A stretch of DNA of 64,000 nt from Nymphaea colorata (taxonomy: Eukaryota; Streptophyta; Magnoliopsida; Nymphaeales; Nymphaeaceae): positions 17,849,149 to 17,913,148 of the forward strand of contig NC_045146.1 in NCBI RefSeq assembly GCF_008831285.2, written 5' to 3'. Shown piece after piece: positions 46,931-59,577 of the stretch. A program made the translations under genes and the position numbers. Each line of letters starts with the position of its first letter. The first letter of the stretch is position 1. Below the pieces are notes generated by a model. That model ran no database searches and was not told where the DNA came from. It saw only the letters and a list, made by a program, of their open reading frames with translations.

Positions 46931-47850
46931 CGGGATATCAAACCTTCACATATCAGACTTTCATGAAAATAATTTAGGTTGTCGATTTCAAAAACATAAA
47001 ACTGTGGATGTTAAGTTGTCCTGTGAAGGAAGGAAGATGTTGAAGTCTTCCCACGCCTTTTTATTGAATGAAAATGAACGAACAGTCATCCATTTAGATG
47101 GTTTGGATTGCTCAATCAATCCATAGATTTGAAAATTCCTCAGAATTTAGAAACCGGACGTCCAAAAAGGATGGCAAAGAACGTCTTGTTTGAGAAGTCA
47201 TAAACATTTCTGAAGGAAAAAGGACCAACCTTTTCTTTTCTTTCTGCAGAACAAGTCAACAAACATGATTTCCTACAATTTTTTTCTTTTCCTTAGTTTA
47301 TTTGTCTTTGTTTTTCTCTTTACTTTCATTTATTATTGTTATTATTATTTTGTTTCTTTCAAAAAGTCTTTGCCCCCACGTTACTCCATTGACCTTTCAT
47401 TCTCTGACGGCGTCAATGACGAGGCGTTGGCGTGATGGAGGCCAATTTTCACGAGTTGGTTTTGCCGACTTTTCGTCCTGTTGTCTTTTAAGCCTCCATC
47501 GGCCTTAAACCACTGTTAAAAAAAAATGTGTTTACTTTTCTTTACAAAAGATCTATATAATACCGCAAAAAGATCTATATAGTACCCAAAACGTAATCAG
47601 ACTTTAACATTCATACAAAACGCATTTAAAAAAAAAAACAAATCAAAAAATTAAAAAATGTGAAAAAACACATATTATACACATACTATTCCCATTTTTT
47701 GTGTTTTTTCATATTTTTTATTTATTATAATTTTTAAAATTGATTAAATGTACAACCAGCGGTAAAAAGGGCCCAAGAAATGAATGTGAAAGCTGGCAGC
47801 TGTCTGCTACAGCGGTAAAAAAAAAAAAAAAAAAAAAAAAGGCTTGGCGA
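45571..47850. other. Upstream region of the intact CNL, unit B
   Basis: The promoter must lie here, but no convincing TATA box can be chosen in such AT-rich DNA. 45798-45835 is the 38-base block shared with 37592-37629. From about 46740 the sequence matches 18740-19830 of unit A. No gene is present; a 24-base A-run sits at 47817-47840. Confidence 0.5.
46854..46928. repeat. (TA)n and (GA)n compound microsatellite
   Basis: The counterpart of 18844-18941 in unit A, with a shorter TA part and a longer pure GA part. Confidence 0.9.
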
Positions 47851-50096
47851 CTCATGCTAACCTATTTTTATTATATCAATTCGGCTCTTAAATTCGTGCG
47901 TCAATGCGTTGGACCAGCTCACTCAATCAACAAGATATAGTGAGTGGTTGGGGAAACAAACGTCATCCAAAACGACAATGTTCAACTCAAGAGCACGTTC
48001 TTAACGTAATTTCAGCACCATGGGACCGCGCCACCGTGAAGTCTTCGCTTGTTTTTAAAATTGGTTTTCAGTTTTTCGCGTTTTTAAAATTGGTTTTCAG
48101 TTTTTCGCTTTCAAAAGTTTTCAAAAATTGGCATTTCCTCAATGCCCCCACAGGGCCACATTCAGGTCAGACAGTATTTGCAATAGTCTAGATGAAATTA
48201 AAGTTGAAAAGTTTTGTTGGAAATTTTTACTGGGTTTAAATAATAACAAATCCAACATATATATAAAAATTTGGTTTGTCATATAATTTCCCATTTGAGA
48301 GATTCCATGCAGAAGAAAAAAAAAAAACATTTTCTCCGCATTTTTTTTAGTCCTATGTGACAATGCGTTAATTAGTTAGCGTCAGCCAAAGGGTCCCTCG
48401 ACAGTGCCACCAGCGGCAAGGGCGAGGGCCCAACGAAATGAATGTGAAAGCTGGCAGCAGTGTCTGCTGCAATTGTGTGTACATTGGAAAGGCCCTTGCA
48501 GTTTGACTCGGAAAATAACATTCAAACTCGGAAAATGAACACCTGATTTTCAGGTTGCTCGGTTCGTAATTTATCTGCCCTAGACAAGTCATCCCATTCT
48601 GCATCAAAATGATACATTAAGTTTGGACCATCATAGAGAAATGCTCATGCTAAGGTCGGCAATGGCCTTGGCCTCCTTTTAGAACATAATTGCTGTCTTG
48701 TCAAAGAACTCAAGCCAGAGCTCCCTCCAATGGCTGGTAGTAATGTGCGCAAGTAACAAGGGAGATGTTCTGGAACATCCCCCATTGGTTGGTTGGAGAG
48801 CAAGAGAGAAACGACGACATTGGTTGGCCGCTTCTTGTTCCAAGTCCGCCGAGCAGAAACGGTAAATTTAAGTGAATTCCAACTTGATGCATTTAAACAA
48901 ACAAGTTGGAATAAAAACTCTATCTCAACTAGTTTATGAGATGAGTTAGCATGAATTTGGGTCTACGACGAGTTTACCGAGTCGAGTCCAAGGTACCAAA
49001 CTCATTCTTTAATGCATTGCCATTAACACTGTCTGGTGTTAAACGAGCCATGGCATTTAGAGCAGGTGTTGGGAGGAGCCGCGTGGGGAGAAAGGAATAA
49101 ATGAGTCGAGTAGTTCGAGTCGAGCTCGTGCTTGGAAACAACAATTTATCGAGTTTTAAAGTCGAGTCGAGCTCGAGCTGACTAAATATAAGTCAATCCA
49201 GCTCGAACTGGCTGAATTCGAGCTGGACTACACTCATGTGTAGCCCTATCTACCGGGTAGGTTTGCATGCAGTGCGTATGCAATGTCCCATTGAGTCTAC
49301 CTCTTGGGCCCATTTTTAATGGTACATTCAGTGAAGGAAAATGATAATAAAAATAAAGTTATTGTGGTGGGCCTCTGCTGATTCATTAATGGGCCGGGTC
49401 CACTGACATCCAGAAAAGCATGTCAGATAGGACCCGATCCACGTGGGCGACTTTACCATTTTTTGCCACATGAAGATGCCAATAGCAAAAGCAAAAGAGA
49501 GAGAAAAAAAAAAAAGAAAAAAGAAAAAAAAGAGAAAGAAAAAAAAAAATCACTAAAGAGAGAGAGTTGAATTATGTGCTGACAAGCAAGTTGTTGATTG
49601 GTGCATCAATGGGTTCACGGGGTAGGTTTGGACGACACGGGGTAGGTTTGGACGATTGCCCGTGCAAGTAGTAGTAGTAGATGCAATGTCGGACGTCATA
49701 CTTGGACCCATTTTTAATGGTACATATTGTGAAGGAAATTAAACATATCTGGGTATGAGTCCACTTGAATCTTGATCATCCAATTGGTGCCATTAAGATC
49801 CAAAGCTAGACCATTTATGAGATTTCAATCGCTGCCTCATGTCAAATTGACATGAAAATTTGTTAATAATATATTTAGTACCTCATGAAAAAAGAATTTC
49901 GACTCTAAGTGCTGCCGATACGTGCAAGAATTAGCAAATTTCTGTTGCAGTTGTTGGATTTTTAGAAATTACTTTGATGCTGAATGCTTGTTTTCCATAT
50001 GGTTTAGACCTTTACTATCACCATTAATGCTCGCCTCACTTTTTTGTTTCGAAGTCCTTTTCCAGAACGATCCTTGCTAGATGACCTTCCTTTTTC

Positions 50097-50131
<35 letters not shown>

Positions 50132-51104
50132 GCGCGCAATTGCTTATGCAATTTTCATGTCAAAAAATTGACAATTAGTTAAGATATAAGTAATGCATTT
50201 TAATATGTAATGAGATTGAAGGAAAGCTTTGGCTAAGTTCCTTCTTTCCTTCGAAAACTAGCATATAAAGATTAAATTTACGAAGTAACTGACAGAGAGC
50301 AGTCAACCTCGTCTTCACTGCTATTTATTGGATCATATTAGTAACAGGGAGAAAAGATCGAGCCATTTATTTTATGGGTTGTTACAATTTTCCCATATAT
50401 CAATGCATGCAATCAATAGATTCTCCTCAATTTTCTTTGTGTAAAGCTAGACCATTAATAAAGCTGCCCACTTCTTGACAGCTAATCAACTACTGATCCA
50501 AAGCTAGACTGCAGTTAAGTATCGAGTTTCAGGCCACTGATCAGATCCAGATCCAAATACTTGGATTGGGCACAATTACAAATGGTGCTAACAGGTGACA
50601 AGTAGACGCTAATGAAACATGCCATAAGAGGAAAAAATTAAAGAACAAAGAAAATCTTATTCTTTTTAAATTTTGTTGCTCTTACATCAATGAGTTGAGC
50701 ACCGTTTCCTCTTCCAATGAAGAAGACTATGGAGCCTCGCATTCTTCCAGGAGATGGCTTTTATTTATGACAGGTAAAATCATTCTGTGGGTTTGGTGCC
50801 ACAAGTATCTTACAATGTATATTGTTCTGGGGTGTTTGGCCAGGCTGGGTCGGTCTATACACGAGCTGAGTCGAGTTTGAGTTTTGTTCGACGTCTGATA
50901 TACTTGGCTCGAGATCGGATGAAAGTTGATTCGAGTTCAATACATTCAGTTCAATCATACATCTACATATCTTGCCTCAATTTGATAAACTCGTTTATTA
51001 ATTTGATTTTCAAACTTTTAACAAAAACTTTCCATGAACTTTGCCAAGGCAAAAGATTTTAAAATAAATAACCAAAAGTGGATGAGAGAGAAAGAGGGTG
51101 TTGT
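47851..51104. other. Intergenic mosaic of dispersed repeats
   Basis: No gene is supported. 48860-49000 resembles 51470-51610, 49300-49480 resembles 51850-52110, and 49600-49830 resembles 51680-51900. The same pieces therefore occur twice in a different order. CT/CA microsatellites sit at 50099-50130. A gagctcgag type patch lies at 49090-49230. Confidence 0.5.
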
Positions 51105-51412
51105 AATGAGATGGAGTGAAATGAGAGAGAGAGAGAGAGGGCATTCTCAAAGCATAATAAATGAGTAAGAGAGAGGGTGTGCAATTACTGAAAAGAGAGA
51201 GGTATGGAAAGCATAATAGGAAGAGAGAGAAAGAGTATGTAATTATTGAAGAGACATAGATGGCAAATTGAATGTGGCAGAAAAAGAGAAATAGTCTAAT
51301 GGAGAGAGAGATAAAACAACTAATTAAATGTGTGAGAGAGAGAGAGTTGAGAGAGAAAGCGGGAGTGTCATGAATGGAGAGAGAAAGAGACAGTCAATTA
51401 AATGTCAATGGC
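51105..51412. repeat. GA-rich dispersed repeat, partner of 18428-18722
   Basis: Same orientation and near-identical words as the copy at the breakpoint of CNL fragment C. Here it stands in intergenic DNA with no CNL sequence next to it. Confidence 0.75.
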
Positions 51413-52139
51413 TGTCCTCTTTTTATTTTTTATTTTCTTTCATGCCACTAGCTGAGTGAACCTTTGATGGGATCAATTTAAGTGAATTCCAACAAAAAAA
51501 GTTCGAATAAAAACTCGATCTCATCTAGTTTATGAGATGAATTACCTTGAACTTGGGTCTAAGTCAAGCTTTACCGACTCGAGTCCAAGGTACTAGACTC
51601 ATTCTCCATGCCTAGGTTTTGCACATCTGGTTGGGTTAATGGTTTGGGTCAACTCGGCTCCTATGTGCAGTCGAAAGTTGATTGGTGCATCAATGGGTCC
51701 ACAGGGTAGGACCCTGTTTGGATGATTGCCCATGCAAGTAGTAGATAAGCTATGTTTGACTGAGTCTACTTCATACTTGGACCCATTTTTAATGGTACAT
51801 ACAGTGGAGGAAATTCAACATAAAGGGATATAAGTCCACTTGAACCTTCACCATGCAGTTGGGGCCATTAAGATCTAAGATAAGGTTGGACCCAGCCATG
51901 TCCACATTTATTAAAGAAGGAAAATGTAAGAAAAAGGAAATTATTGTGGTGGCTGGTGGGCGCCAGCTGATTCATTAATGGGCCGGGACCACTGGGATCC
52001 AGAAAAGCATGTCAGATAGGACCGGGTCCATGTGGGCCTTCCATGCACAATGTCGCTGGATGCTTCCTATCAATGAGCGAAATGATATGCAATTCTGGGC
52101 GACTTTACCATTTTTTTGCCATATATACCAAGATACCAA

Positions 52140-53575
52140 GAGAGAGAGAGAGAAAAAAAGATATCTAAAGAGACAGAGAGAGAGAGAGAGAGAGAGAGGT
52201 AAGAGAAAAATTAGAGAGGGATAAAGATTTTAAGGGAGAGAAAGAAATAGAAGGAGAAAAAACAGTACAACAGCAAGATATTTAAACAGAAAAAATAGAC
52301 AAAAAGATAAAGATTTTAAGTGAGAGGAAAAAATAGAGAGAAAAATGAGTAAAAGAGTAAGAGATTTTGAGGGAAAAAATTAAAGAAAAAAAGAAAGATT
52401 TAGCGAGAGAGGAAGAAATAAATATATTTTAAGAAAAAATTAAAAGAAGAAATAAAGATTTCAAGATAGAAAGAAATAAAAAGAAAGAAAAATTTAAGAA
52501 AAAAATTAAAGAGAGAAATAAAGATTTGAAGATAGGAAAAAATTTATAAAAGATAAACATAAATTAGTAAAAGATAAAGAAATTTAAGAAAAATAGAGAG
52601 AGTTAAAAAATTTAAGGGAGAGAAAGAAATAAAGAGAAAAAAATTCATAAAAAAGCAAGAGATTTAATATAAAAATGAGAGAGAGAGGGGAACAAATATT
52701 TGAGGAGAAAAAGAAATAAAGAGAGAAAAATTAGTAAATGAGCAAGAGATTTTAAGAGAAAAATATAAGAGATAAAAAAAGATTTTAAGAGAAAGAAAGA
52801 AATAGAGAGGGACAAATTAGTAAAAGAGAAATTTTAATAGAAAAAAATAAGTGAAGAAATAAATATTTCTAGAGAGAAAAAGAAATAAAGAGATTAACAT
52901 TAGTAAAAGAGCAAGTTATTTTAAGAGAAAAAAAGCAAAAAGAGAAATAAAGGTTTTAAGAGAGAAAAATTAGTAACATATCCAAATATTTTAAGAGAAA
53001 AATTAGAGAATAAGAAAAAGATTCTAAGGGAGAGAAACAAATGGAAAGAGAAAAATTAGTCAAAGAGCAAGAGATTTTAAGAGAAACATTAGAGATAAAA
53101 ACAAAGATTTCAAGAGAGAGATAGTAATAGATAGAAAAAATTAGTAAAAGTGCAAAGTATTTTAAGAGAAATTAGAGATGAGAGAGAGAGAGATAAAGAT
53201 TTTTTAAAAACAGGAAAAAACAAGAGAGCCAACAAAATGGAAATTCATTTGAGACAAAAACAGTAACAAGGTGTCACCAAGCAATAGTAAAATACAAGAG
53301 CAGCAAAAGAAAAAATTAACAAAAAAAGCACTGGCAAATATCATAGAGAAAAATTAGAAAAAGAACAAGAGACTTTAAAAAATAAATAGAGAGGGAAAAA
53401 TAAGAAGAAAATTAGAGTGGAAAAGAAAGGTTTCAAGATAAAAAAAAAGAAGTAGGGAGGGAAAAAATTAGTAAAGAACAAGATATTTTAAGAGAAAAAT
53501 AAATATAAAAAATAATAGAGAGAACAAATTAGTAAAAAGATCAAGAGATTTTATTGAAAAAAATAGAGAAAGAAA
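52140..53575 (+). repeat. Long, nearly all-purine low-complexity array
   Basis: About 1.4 kb in which the plus strand is overwhelmingly A and G with some T and very little C. Degenerate words recur every 70-110 bases: aattagtaaaagagcaagag, attttaagagaaaaa and gagaaagaaataaagag. It reads as a decayed tandem array rather than a simple microsatellite. No coding potential. Confidence 0.75.
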
Positions 53576-54544
53576 AGGGCGGAGCCATACATTTTTTATG
53601 ATGGAGCCAAATTAAATTTTATAAATTTTGAATGGTGCTAAAATATCAATTTTCAAAATTTTTATATAAAATAAGTGAAATTTTTTGAAATTTACATGTA
53701 AATTAAAAAAAATTGAGATGGGATCAGGATCCATGCGGACCCGAGAGAGAAAATACTAAAAAATACTTCCTGTCTCATAACCGATCCCAAAAAACCATGA
53801 AATAAAAAACCGAATAGATCGGGTTTATCTACGATCGAATCCTATTGTATTCTATTTGTTCAAGAGACCATTGTCAGTACAAATGCAACATTGGGAAATT
53901 AAATAAAACAAATTACAATAAATATAGTTAATAGTATATCTGATTTGAATCTAATAGGTTAACATCCATACACCAACCATCAGTATGCCCTTAGACGTTT
54001 CGTTGCATTTGTTATCAACTAAATAAAAAAAAAAAAATACAAAAAGGATGCTCAACCTTTGGGCCGAGTTGCCCAACTCGGTCATATCATTTCAGCAACA
54101 ACATATGCACCCTTTGCTTTTCCACCGAACTCTCAAATAGAAACCCTCTATTAAAATTTATTAAAGCATGTTAACAAAATTGACACTTGTAACATTTTTA
54201 AATTAAAATTAATGTTGTACAAAATGAAAAATATTCATTACCATCTCCCCTCTCTAGTGTGTTGTACATTTTTATCCAAGACTTGTACCCCTTAAAACTT
54301 ACAAGTAAGCCAGATATGAAGGTGGCGAGGCTCGCTCATCCCTTCGGAAGCAGCAAGGGATGCGGCAACAGTTGCTGGAAGGAGTAAAGGTTATTGTGTT
54401 AATAAATTTTAATATTTTTTTTATAGAAGTAGGGCTACGTCGACCCAATTTGAGCTCAACTCGAACTCACTCATAAAAACTCAACTCGACCTTGACTCAT
54501 TTATAAACAAATCGAGCTCGAGTTCAAATGTGTGCTCGAAATGT
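53576..54544. other. Intergenic with a decayed transposon-like scrap
   Basis: Near 53577 the words gggcggagccatac and atggagccaaatt resemble a common degenerate plant repeat, also hinted at 60397 (gtggcggagctaga) and, inverted, near 63455. The remainder is AT-rich. Another gagctcgag patch lies at 54430-54530. Confidence 0.4.
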
Positions 54545-55754
54545 TAAACTACTCAAGTTCAAGTTGTAAGAAATGGACTCGTTTATACTCAACTCAGCTT
54601 GACTACATGATTACATGATGAATGTTGAATTATGATAAGAAAATAGTTAAACAAATTGCAATTGAATGAGTTAAGCAAGTTAAACAAGTAAAAAAAAAAG
54701 GGCATGGTTAACATAAATGAGTTGAGTTCAAGGTCGAGTTGAGCTTGAGCTGGCCCAACTCGAGCTCGATTGGGGGTAACAAAGGGCTGAAATTGGAAAA
54801 TACTTGAATTGGTCTTTATTTTGTTCTTTACTTTCTTTCGTATAGGCAGAAAAGGAAGAAAAACTTCACCCTATTCAGGAGAGAGAAAGTTGTCGTGCAC
54901 GGTGCACAATAAAGGAGGAAAGGACATTTTGGTAATTTGTTTTAAAAAAAAATTCTATACTCTTGTTTTCTTTTTTAAAAATTTTCGTTAAGCATGAACT
55001 AAGGGGTATTTTAGTCATTAACCATAGTAGCGCACGAGAATACAAGTTGGTCATTCCTTGTACTAATAAGTTCATGAACTTCAATTTCTTATGGGATGTT
55101 TATGTTTTTCATGAACCAAGTTGGATTACTTATTTAAAGATAAGAAAGAACTTGCCATAGAAATTGATGTTTTGGCTGGCAGTAATGTGTCCATGTAACA
55201 ACGGAGATGCTCTGGAACATTAAACATTCATCAGCACAGAAAAACATTAGTCTCTATGAAAAAGCCGGTAAGCTATTTTCAGGCGTGCGACTAACTACTC
55301 CAGCAGCTAGCCGGTGCCTGTTTTGAAGTAAAGAAATCGAGGTGTACTAATTGCTTCAGCCTTTTGGTAACCAATTTAGATCAGCAACCACATTACTAGA
55401 TTTCTCCTGTGTGCCTGGTTAGCATCATAATATCAGAATAAAGAGATTTTTGGACAGTAACAGCAGGAGGATGCAAAGCAAACCACCAAGCTGTTTGAAG
55501 CTTGTATAGGCTGAGCATGTCACCAGCATAGGTGCTGCGGCTGGTGGACTAGACAAACGCAATCCAGTACAGCGCAAATCAAAACTCCGCCAGTTTGCTA
55601 TCCTCAATCTATTTCATGAGAACTGAAAAATATGATGACTAGAGACAAACTGTAACTGAATTGGATTACCTCATACCTTGCAACATCTTGTGAAAATGGT
55701 GCTTGTATTACTTCACCCACCACATCAGGAGCCTGCATCTTATCAGAAATAATG
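54545..55754. repeat. Unit C copy of the LRR-only gene's left flank
   Basis: Matches 25263-26465 nearly base for base, including the exon-like minus-strand piece and the final step into CCCGAGTCC. Small indels (for example taagttggtcattccttg near 55045) separate the copies. Confidence 0.75.
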
Positions 55755-56387
55755 GTGCCCGAGTCCATTACTAAGCTCTACGACCTGCAAACGCTAGACC
55801 TTACCAACAGTGATGTACAGAGAGTTCCTGATAGAATTTCTTCTTTGGGTGCTTTGAGACATCTTGACATAAGAGGAACATTTCTACTAAAATACCTGCC
55901 AAAAGTTATCCGGAAGCTAACTTGTCTGAGGACACTGAATAAGTTTGTTGTTGGTAGCAACTTAGGTGATGGGAGGGGAAGCAAATTATGGGAGTTGCAC
56001 GACTTGAACAGTTTAAGAGGACACTTGACCATCGAGCACTTGGAAAGGGTTGATAACATAGAAGAGGCTAAACAAACTCAATTAAGTAGAAAAGAAAACC
56101 TGCAAAGTTTGATGCTATTTTCAGAAAATACATCTTCTCCGGAGAAAGTGGAGCCTCTTTACGAAGAGCTCCAGCCTCCAGAAGGCCTCATTGAATTAAG
56201 TATAATACGCTATGCAGGCGTTAACTTTCCCACTTGGATGAGCTCCAAAATATACTATTCTTTGGAAGACATCACCTTCCGAAAGAGGATGCCTGGGATT
56301 CACAAATTCAAGTATCATCCAGACCCAAACCATTTAACTGAAGAATCAGTCATTAATGCATTATTATTCCATAAAACGAAAAACTAA
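55752..56387 (+). pseudogene. Truncated LRR-only CNL derivative with a foreign C-terminus
   Basis: It starts MVPESITKLYDLQ like 26463 and follows that gene closely for about 170 codons, to SSKIYYSLEDITF. It then diverges around 56265-56290 and ends KRMPGIHKFKYHP...LLFHKTKN with a stop at 56385-56387. Only the first six or so LRRs remain. The short stretch before the end (LEDITF against LEEITF) is more diverged than the rest, so the last segment may derive from a different LRR paralog or from conversion. No switch domain is present, so it is probably non-functional. Confidence 0.7.
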
Positions 56388-57000
56388 TTTTTCTTTCGCT
56401 GACCATTCTCAAATTTTCAAATAAGCGCCCAGAAAAGAGAAAAAGTATCATTCATGAAATCGAACAAGCAATGTACTTTTTATATGTCGGCCTACCCAAC
56501 CAGCTGCGCTTCACCCCTTGTTGCAATCTGCTGATAAAAGAGGTCAGACCCAGCTGAGGTTGAGTTAGACCCCAGGTCCAACCAGTATTAGGTGACTCAA
56601 TCCAAAACGTTTATACAAATCAAATTTTCTCATACAGATTGGACCCATTTGTGAATCTAATTTCATGAGTTGGAAAAAAGGAGCAACATAAAGTTGTCAA
56701 AAGATTTTTTGCCTTTTAGAATCCCTGTCGTGAAGATCATGCCAACTCAATGGATGAAGAAAATCTTGAAGATTGTGACAAATCAAACAAAAAGGCAACT
56801 ATACTCGTTAGTGATAAATCAAGTAAGAACATCTCACAAGGCAGAAAATCTAGGCAAGAAAAGTGGCAACGGTCAAAGGACAAAGAAACAATTATAGAAA
56901 CTAGAAATATAAGGAAGGATTGTTTGAAATCTAAAAAAATCTGGAACTGTCCTTCCAAGCAACGTGTAACCACTTAAATTTTTAGTCTTGCATTTTTTCC
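56388..57000 (+). other. Unit C-specific insertion, with a hydrophilic exon-like stretch
   Basis: This segment replaces the LRR and spacer found in units A and B. Between about 56725 and 56975 the plus strand has a Lys/Asp/Ser-rich open frame beginning MDEENLEDCDKSNKKA and containing KSRQEKWQRSKDKE. It has no match I know and may be a captured exon fragment or chance. Confidence 0.3.
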
Positions 57001-58624
57001 TTTCAGTTTTTTGGATATTATTTTTTATTTTATGCATATATATTAGATTAGCTATATAAAATAAAAAAAATAGTATCTAAAATCTCTCAGTGAAAAAGAA
57101 CTACTTTATTTTAAAAGAAACTGAGTCAACGAGTGTGACAGATTCGATGAATGGCACAATAACGATCAACTTGTGGTTCTGAATAAAAGGTGACATTGGT
57201 TGCCTCTTCCAATTCAAACCACTTGTCAATAATGAATCGCCATTGCTTGTTCCAAAAACTAGTAGTTCACGTGTAAAGCTTACTGCAGAAAACAAATGCT
57301 TATATTCATATTATATATGGTCGACGAACCAATCTCTCAGGAACAAAAGCTTGAATTTTTGCTGCAAATACAATCGGTCTTTTCCAGTGTTTTGTTTCAT
57401 CTTCTTCCTTTTTATCATGCTGAAATTTTTAGACATATTTGTGCAAGTTCGTCCATGTTACTATGTTCCTTTGTCATTGTATACCATGTGGCTGCAAAAG
57501 TATCGATCCTTTCATATCTGATTTGAAATAATACCTGTAATTTTGCACTCCCATGTTCACCAAACTGGGTTTGTTAAGTGTTGTTCATCTGAATCGATCA
57601 GACCAGTAAGACAAATTATCAACTTGCTTGAATTCAGATGAAAACAGATAGAAGTCTGCTTACTTTGGCATCTGGGTAGCTTTCTTTTACTACTCTGGTT
57701 CATGTGCGATCAATATGGCACAGCAGCTTCAAATTGGATCAGGATTTAGATTCCAGCCTGCTGTTCATGTGCGAATCCGCCCGTCTCATGAAGGCCACCT
57801 ATTTGATACGGACATAAACCACCCCTTAGTAAAGTGGTTCAAAATTCGAAGCTCTCCATCTTGATCCCAATATATTATAATCACCGGGTTGATAATTTTC
57901 ACAAGTTTAGATGTACAAGGACATTGGTTCACAAAGACTAGTTTGTGGAAGTTTTCCATGTAAATTAATGAGTCATGTGTCGATTAATGTGTAGATGTAG
58001 GTAGACATAAGCAATTTCAAAGAGTGAGGAGGTTGATGACTGGAAACTACAGAAAATAAATGCCAACGTAAACTAAAATAATACTGACGGCCCTCCTTCC
58101 TCCTCACTCAGTTTTTTGAAAAGATACGAGTGACGTAGGTTGCATGTAAATGGTTTCATTCTGGCTTCACGATTTTGTCAATTTTTATTGTACCGCATCT
58201 AATCTCGATCCAAACTCTAAGTCCTTATTTTATAGTTATGAATATCGAAAAAGTTATAAGATGCTAAGCCTATTTTTGGAGCTCAGACCAACAAAATAGA
58301 ATTCCCCTGGGAAAGGTGCATTATGTGTACAAAACCTGGGAAATCTGAATGGTGGTTAAAACTGCAACACTCACAAAAAAGAAACTGTACATGATAAGAG
58401 ATAATATTTGCATCGAGTAGAATAAAAGTTCTGTGGAAATAGGTAGAGTCTAATCAGTGTGGCCAACAACTTGATCTATTATGGTAGCAAAAGTTGAGAT
58501 GCGGTACATTTTATTACTTTAATAAAGTGACAACAACAAGCACCATAGAGTTGCAACATCGGAATATATATACACATTATTTATATCAGGCAAATTACTA
58601 GCATCATCACAAAGGTAGGGGTCC
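57001..58624. other. Duplicated spacer, unit C
   Basis: Follows 7330-8310 of unit A closely, then shorter matches to about 8800-8960, 9770-9920 and 9955-10130. It ends near 58624 inside the exon of the plastid-targeted gene, where TTTGTGATGATGCTAG on the minus strand is still unit-type sequence (compare 10150-10180). Confidence 0.6.
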
Positions 58625-59577
58625 AACTTCCAGGTTGGAACAAGGCAAGCTCGAAACTCCACAACCGCTGAATCACAACTTGCCTGAATGTCATGGCCAG
58701 TATGGTATTAGAGGCTGAACCAGATAAGATGTCAGCAGCGAGAGAACTTCTCAGCTTCTTCACTTTCTCTTTAACCTTTCTAGCTGGCAAAAACTGTTGA
58801 CAACATAGTTTAGCACCTAAAACTAAGCAATTAAGACTAGCGCCTCATGACATGTTTGAATGCAATGGGGTAATGAACAAAAACCAACTTGTCCCATCTT
58901 CTAAACAACTTGGCATTGTGTCTAAGAACCCAACTTATCCTCCTCCTCCGCAAGTTTCTACAAGTGGGAGCATGCGGAAACACCCAAGTCCCCACGGTAT
59001 CAGGATGTTTCAGCTAATAAATTTCAGCACGTCACGATTGCAGAGAAGTCTGAAGTAGATAGAAAGAGTTCCAATATAAAGCTTACAACGGTTCCCGCCA
59101 AACAAAATCAAAACAATCTAAAAGACCTACCAATCTCGTAGAGACCGTGCTGTGCTCCCCGGGGTGTCCAGGAAAGACTGTTTCGACAACCATGACGGAC
59201 AAGCCGGCGGCGATGTGCTCATGTGCAGCGCGTCCTCCGTCAGCCGAAGCCGCGGCGAGGGCTTGCTGCAGACTAACGTCACCGATCACGGAAAGCCTGC
59301 CCAAGTCGTTCTCGAAAGTTCGGAGTGCCGGAAATTCATCGGAATCCAATCTCTCGAGGTCCGCCGGCGACGGCACCGGCAGGGCGTCCGTCCCTGACGA
59401 ATAAGCAGCTCCAAGTACGACAGGCTTCTTTCTCCTGCTACAATTGGTTATAAGTGGTCTCCCTGTAAGTGAGAAAAGTTTCGGGTGGCAAGTAAGGAAG
59501 GGGAAGCGGTGTTTGGGGACTCCAACAGAGAGAGGTAGAGGAGGAACAAGAAGCAGAAGAGCGGCACCTCCACCCAT
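58581..59577 (-). pseudogene. Plastid-targeted protein of unknown function, 5' exons only, truncated by the duplication
   Basis: Exon 1 (59577-59131, 149 codons) begins MGGGAALLLLVPPLPL and has a Ser/Arg-rich, acid-poor N-terminus like a chloroplast transit peptide. It continues with DEFPALRTFENDLGRLS and VMVVETVFPGHPGEHSTVS, then a GTAGGT donor. Exon 2 starts at 58793 after TTGTCAACAG in phase 0 (FLPARKVKEKVKKLRSSL, MTFRQVVIQRLWSFELALF, QPGS). I recall this as a conserved plant plastid protein but cannot name it with confidence. After PGS the match to the family ends, and the frame enters unit C spacer (WTPTFVMMLVICLI, stop at 58581). The joined frame would give about 219 residues without the conserved C-terminal half. 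Confidence 0.65.

Noticed and set aside
56670-56977. Two overlapping Lys-rich frames as a real small gene
   Set aside because: No start context, splice partner or recognisable domain; kept only as a possible captured fragment.
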